Of a stretch of DNA of 17,088 nt, positions 14,932-17,088 are shown piece by piece. Below the pieces are notes generated by a model. That model ran no database searches. It saw only the letters and a list, made by a program, of their open reading frames with translations, and was not told the origin of the DNA. The translations under genes and the position numbers were made by a program. Position 1 is the stretch's first letter, and each line of letters starts with the position of its first letter. This DNA is from Phosphoribacter sp035448065 (GTDB lineage: Bacteria; Actinomycetota; Actinomycetes; Actinomycetales; Dermatophilaceae), in contig DAOTIG010000068.1 in the NCBI GenBank assembly GCA_035448065.1, forward strand, positions 1 through 17,088, in the 5' to 3' direction.

Positions 14932-16181
14932 GCGCGACCGCCGTGACGCGGCAGCCGATCCACGGGCACGAGCCGCCGGCGGCGGTGCGGGTCGACCCCG
15001 GACCGCTGCTGCTCGCCGACCTGTCGGACACCCCGTCGCTGGCCGCGCACCGGGCCGGCCGCGGCACCCTGCCCGAGACCGATGTCGCCCGGCTCGCCGA
15101 GGCGGCCGAGCGGGTCAACATCGAGGGGCGCGGCGGCGCGGGCTTCCCCTTCGCGACGAAGCTGCGGCTGGTGGCGCGGGGACGTCGCCCGATCGTCGTC
15201 GTCAATGCCGCCGAGGGAGAGCCGTTGTCCGCCAAGGACACCGGGCTGTTGCTCGTCGTTCCGCACCGGGTGCTCGACGGGGCCGCGGTGACCGCGCGGG
15301 CGCTCGGCGCGCGCGAGGTGTCGATCGTCGTCCCGTCCGAGCGGCCGGCGGTCGGCCGCGCCGTCGCGACGGCGATCGACGAGCGGCGAGCCGCGGGCGA
15401 GCGGCTGCGCTGGCGGGTCGCCGAGACCGCAGGGGGCTTCGTCTCCGGGCAGGCCCGGGCGGTCGTCGAGCTGCTGTCCGGCCGGCCCAACCTGCCGGTC
15501 ACCGCGTGGCAGCCCGAGGGTGCCTCGGGCGTCCGCGGGCGACCCACCCTGCTCGCGAACGCCGAGACCTGGGCGCATGTCGGCGACGTCGTGCGCCTGG
15601 GCCCCACCCGGTATGCCGCGCGCGGCACCGCCGCCGAGCCGGGCACCACGTTGCTCACCCTGCCCGACCCCGACCGGGCCGACGGTCGGGTCGTCGTCGA
15701 GGTCGACTACGGCACCCCGTGGGCCGAGGTGCTCGGGCGCGCCGGCCTGCAGGGTCGGCCGCTGCTCCTCGGCGGCTATCACGGCACGTGGGTCGCCGCC
15801 GGCGGGCTGGCCGGCCTGACGGTGAGCCGGTCGGCGATGCGCGCGGCCGGCCTGGCCCTCGGTGCCGGCATCGTCGCGGCCCTGCCCGGGTGCCCCGTGG
15901 TGCGCACGGCCGACATCGCGGCATACCTCGCCGGCGAGTCTGCGGGCCGCTGTGGACCGTGTGTCAACGGCCTGCCCGCGCTGGCCGAGCAGCTCGGCCT
16001 GCTGGCGCGCGGTGATGCCTCCGGCGCCTACTCGCGGATGCTGCGGCTCACCCAGCTCGTCGAGCGGCGTGGCGCGTGCGCGCATCCGGACGGCACCGTG
16101 CGCCTCGTGCGGTCGATGCTCACCGCCTTCGACGCCGAGGTGGGTGCCCACCTCGCCGGCCGCTGTCAGTGGCCGACATGA
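14928..16181 (+). CDS. NuoF-like NADH/FMN/Fe-S oxidoreductase subunit
   Basis: The 417-residue protein resembles NuoF, the NADH-oxidising subunit of complex I. The FMN-site glycine loop GRGGAGFP (67-74) and the NAAEGEPLSAKD segment (93-104, compare NADEGEPGTFKD in NuoF) are present, as are LLANAET (208-214) and a C-terminal Fe-S region. In that region the usual S-C-G-x-C-x-P-C-R reads S-A-G-R-C-G-P-C-V: the first cluster Cys is Ala339, while Cys342, Cys345 and Cys384 remain. It is not part of a complex I operon. The neighbours suggest it takes electrons from NAD(P)H and hands them to the small ferredoxin and the membrane cytochrome. The GTG overlaps the upstream stop, and the stop overlaps the ferredoxin ATG. 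Confidence 0.85.
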   Translation: MSATAVTRQPIHGHEPPAAVRVDPGPLLLADLSDTPSLAAHRAGRGTLPETDVARLAEAAERVNIEGRGGAGFPFATKLRLVARGRRPIVVVNAAEGEPLSAKDTGLLLVVPHRVLDGAAVTARALGAREVSIVVPSERPAVGRAVATAIDERRAAGERLRWRVAETAGGFVSGQARAVVELLSGRPNLPVTAWQPEGASGVRGRPTLLANAETWAHVGDVVRLGPTRYAARGTAAEPGTTLLTLPDPDRADGRVVVEVDYGTPWAEVLGRAGLQGRPLLLGGYHGTWVAAGGLAGLTVSRSAMRAAGLALGAGIVAALPGCPVVRTADIAAYLAGESAGRCGPCVNGLPALAEQLGLLARGDASGAYSRMLRLTQLVERRGACAHPDGTVRLVRSMLTAFDAEVGAHLAGRCQWPT

Positions 16182-16417
16182 GGCGCCGCTCCGCTGCTCC
16201 ATCGGCCGGCCAGCAGCAGCCGCCGGCCACCCTGCGGGTCGACTGGCCGGTATGCCGCGCCCGCGGCCTGTGCCACGAGCTGCTCCCTGAGCTGATCGGC
16301 CTCGACGACTGGGGCTACCCGGTGGTCACCGGCCCGGTGCCGCCGCAGCTCGAGCCGCTGGCCCGGCAGGCGGTGTCGGCCTGCCCACACCGGGCGATCC
16401 GCCTGCTCGAGGGCTGA
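16178..16417 (+). CDS. Small ferredoxin ([3Fe-4S]-like)
   Basis: The 79-residue protein ends in a single-cluster ferredoxin fold of about 60 residues. Cys26 and Cys32 (VCRARGLC) and Cys69 in SACPHRAI follow the C-x5-C ... CP pattern of three-cysteine ferredoxins, and the LPELIGLDDWGYPVV core is typical. Such proteins usually bind [3Fe-4S] and serve as one-electron carriers. ATG 16178 overlaps the stop of the NuoF-like gene (ATGA); an in-frame GTG at 16169 would add three residues. The first 18 residues are basic and Gln/Pro-rich and not part of the fold. It is the last gene of the operon, and a hairpin follows. Confidence 0.85.
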   Translation: MRRRSAAPSAGQQQPPATLRVDWPVCRARGLCHELLPELIGLDDWGYPVVTGPVPPQLEPLARQAVSACPHRAIRLLEG

Positions 16418-16418
16418 T

Positions 16419-16448
16419 CGGCGCCTGCACCGGCGTCTCGGTGCGCCG
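16419..16448. terminator. Hairpin between convergent ferredoxin and rocD genes
   Basis: CGGCG (16419-16423) plus CACCG pair with CGGTG plus CGCCG (ending 16448) around a GCGTCT loop, with a four-base bulge on the left arm. It lies in the 39-base gap between two convergent genes and may end both transcripts. Confidence 0.5.
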
Positions 16449-16456
16449 GCCGCCCA

Positions 16457-17088
16457 TCAGCGCTCGGCGACGAGCGACTCGTGGATGACCGACACGAGGT
16501 GGCGGATGTCCTCCTCGGTGGCGACGATCGGCGGGGCCAGCCGGATCGTCGAGCCGTGGGTGTCCTTGGCGAGCACGCCACGCGCTGCCATCCGGTAGCA
16601 CAGCTCCTTGCCGCTCATCAGCTCGGGATCGAGATCGAGCCCGGCCCACAGCCCGCGGTGCCGCACGGCGAGCAGACCGTGCTCGTGCAGTCGGTCGAGC
16701 TCCTCGGCGAGCACCGCGCCGAGCTCGGTGGCCCGCGCCTGGAACTCGCCGGTCTGCAGCATCGCGATGACCTCGCGCCCGATCGCCGTGGCGAGTGGGT
16801 TGCCGCCGAAGGTCGAGCCGTGCGAGCCGGGAGTGATGACGTCCATGACGTCCCGGTCGGCGGCGATCGCGGACAGCGGCAGGATGCCGCCGCCGAGGGC
16901 CTTGCCGAGCACGTAGATGTCGGGGACCACGTCCTCGTGGTCGCAGGCGAAGGTCCGCCCGGTGCGCGCCAGCCCGGACTGGATCTCGTCGGCGATCATC
17001 AGCGCGCGCCGTTCGGTGCACAGCGCCCGAACCTCGCGCAGGAAGCCCTCCGGCGGGATGACGACGCCGCCCTCGCCCTGGATCGGCT
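16457..17088 (-). CDS. rocD: Ornithine aminotransferase, C-terminal part
   Basis: The gene runs off the right edge; 209 C-terminal residues are present, reading PIQGEGGVVIPPEG at the edge. Features: ADEIQSGLARTG (PLP-ring Asp), the PLP-binding Lys in YVLGKALGGG, PGSHGSTFGGNPLA, and a C-terminal KDTHGSTIRLAPP block. The Gly-Ser-His-Gly-Ser-Thr-Phe-Gly-Gly segment and the THG...IR-APP block favour ornithine aminotransferase over acetylornithine aminotransferase. It converts ornithine and 2-oxoglutarate to glutamate semialdehyde and glutamate. The stop is at 16457-16459. It is convergent with the ferredoxin gene, so it belongs to a separate unit whose other genes are outside the window. Confidence 0.93.
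   Translation of the reverse strand, partial: PIQGEGGVVIPPEGFLREVRALCTERRALMIADEIQSGLARTGRTFACDHEDVVPDIYVLGKALGGGILPLSAIAADRDVMDVITPGSHGSTFGGNPLATAIGREVIAMLQTGEFQARATELGAVLAEELDRLHEHGLLAVRHRGLWAGLDLDPELMSGKELCYRMAARGVLAKDTHGSTIRLAPPIVATEEDIRHLVSVIHESLVAER

Larger units (their letters stand above)
74..16256. repeat. Dispersed octamer GTATGCCG / CGGCATAC (27 core copies)
   Basis: By eye I count 27 copies of TATGCC or its complement GGCATA. As TATGCC: 74, 449, 1339, 3509, 4010, 4793, 5226, 6987, 7819, 9275, 11366, 13898, 14064, 15612, 16251. As GGCATA: 1235, 1639, 3271, 3586, 4963, 5985, 7157, 8406, 10152, 12633, 14206, 15920. Twenty-four extend to GTATGCCG and about twenty to GTATGCCGC. Copies lie in nearly every gene, on both strands and in more than one reading frame, with one between genes. 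The function is unknown. Confidence 0.85.

Noticed and set aside
74..16256. Octamer as a strand-biased segregation motif (KOPS- or Chi-like)
   Set aside because: The 15 to 12 split between orientations shows no strand skew in this window. A polar signal would be strongly biased.

Overview
The window is about 17 kb of very GC-rich DNA with strong G/C preference at third codon positions, GTG starts, many 4-base start/stop overlaps and -10-like boxes sitting directly on start codons. This points to a high-GC actinobacterium. Family-level placement (for example Intrasporangiaceae-like) is only an impression. Nearly all of the window is coding. No rRNA, tRNA, CRISPR array, transposase or phage gene was seen.

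Left part (1-7400, all +): the distal part of a histidine-utilisation operon comes first. It holds the 3' end of hutU, a bifunctional formiminotransferase-cyclodeaminase (ftcD) and hutI, which together carry urocanate to glutamate plus one-carbon tetrahydrofolate. A 5-oxoprolinase operon follows: pxpA and then pxpB and pxpC fused in one frame. The fusion linker is encoded by a roughly 107-bp nested inverted repeat. A LON-substrate-binding-domain protein is translationally coupled to the end of that operon.

Middle part (7414-12707): a CHAD-domain (polyphosphate-binding type) protein, a strong hairpin, and an XRE-type regulator with repeated GTGAAC sites upstream. Next comes an OmpR-type response regulator with its histidine kinase. 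Two small membrane-anchored low-complexity proteins, both on the minus strand, flank the two-component pair. One of them ends in a His/Asp/Glu-rich tail.

Right part (12708-17088): an intergenic region with an 11-bp phased repeat array, then a tightly overlapped operon. It encodes an anchored Ala/Pro-rich protein, ApbE (FAD:protein FMN transferase), a ferric-reductase-like membrane cytochrome b, a NuoF-like flavin/Fe-S subunit and a three-cysteine ferredoxin. This looks like a membrane electron-transfer chain from NADH, possibly regulated by the adjacent two-component system. The 5' part of ornithine aminotransferase (rocD) lies beyond the right edge; its 3' part is convergent with the operon.

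The signal no gene explains is an octamer, GTATGCCG, present 24 times on the two strands (27 times for its core TATGCC) and spread through the whole window. It occurs in different reading frames, while the synonymous sequence TACGCC is nearly absent. It behaves like a genome-wide DNA-level motif.
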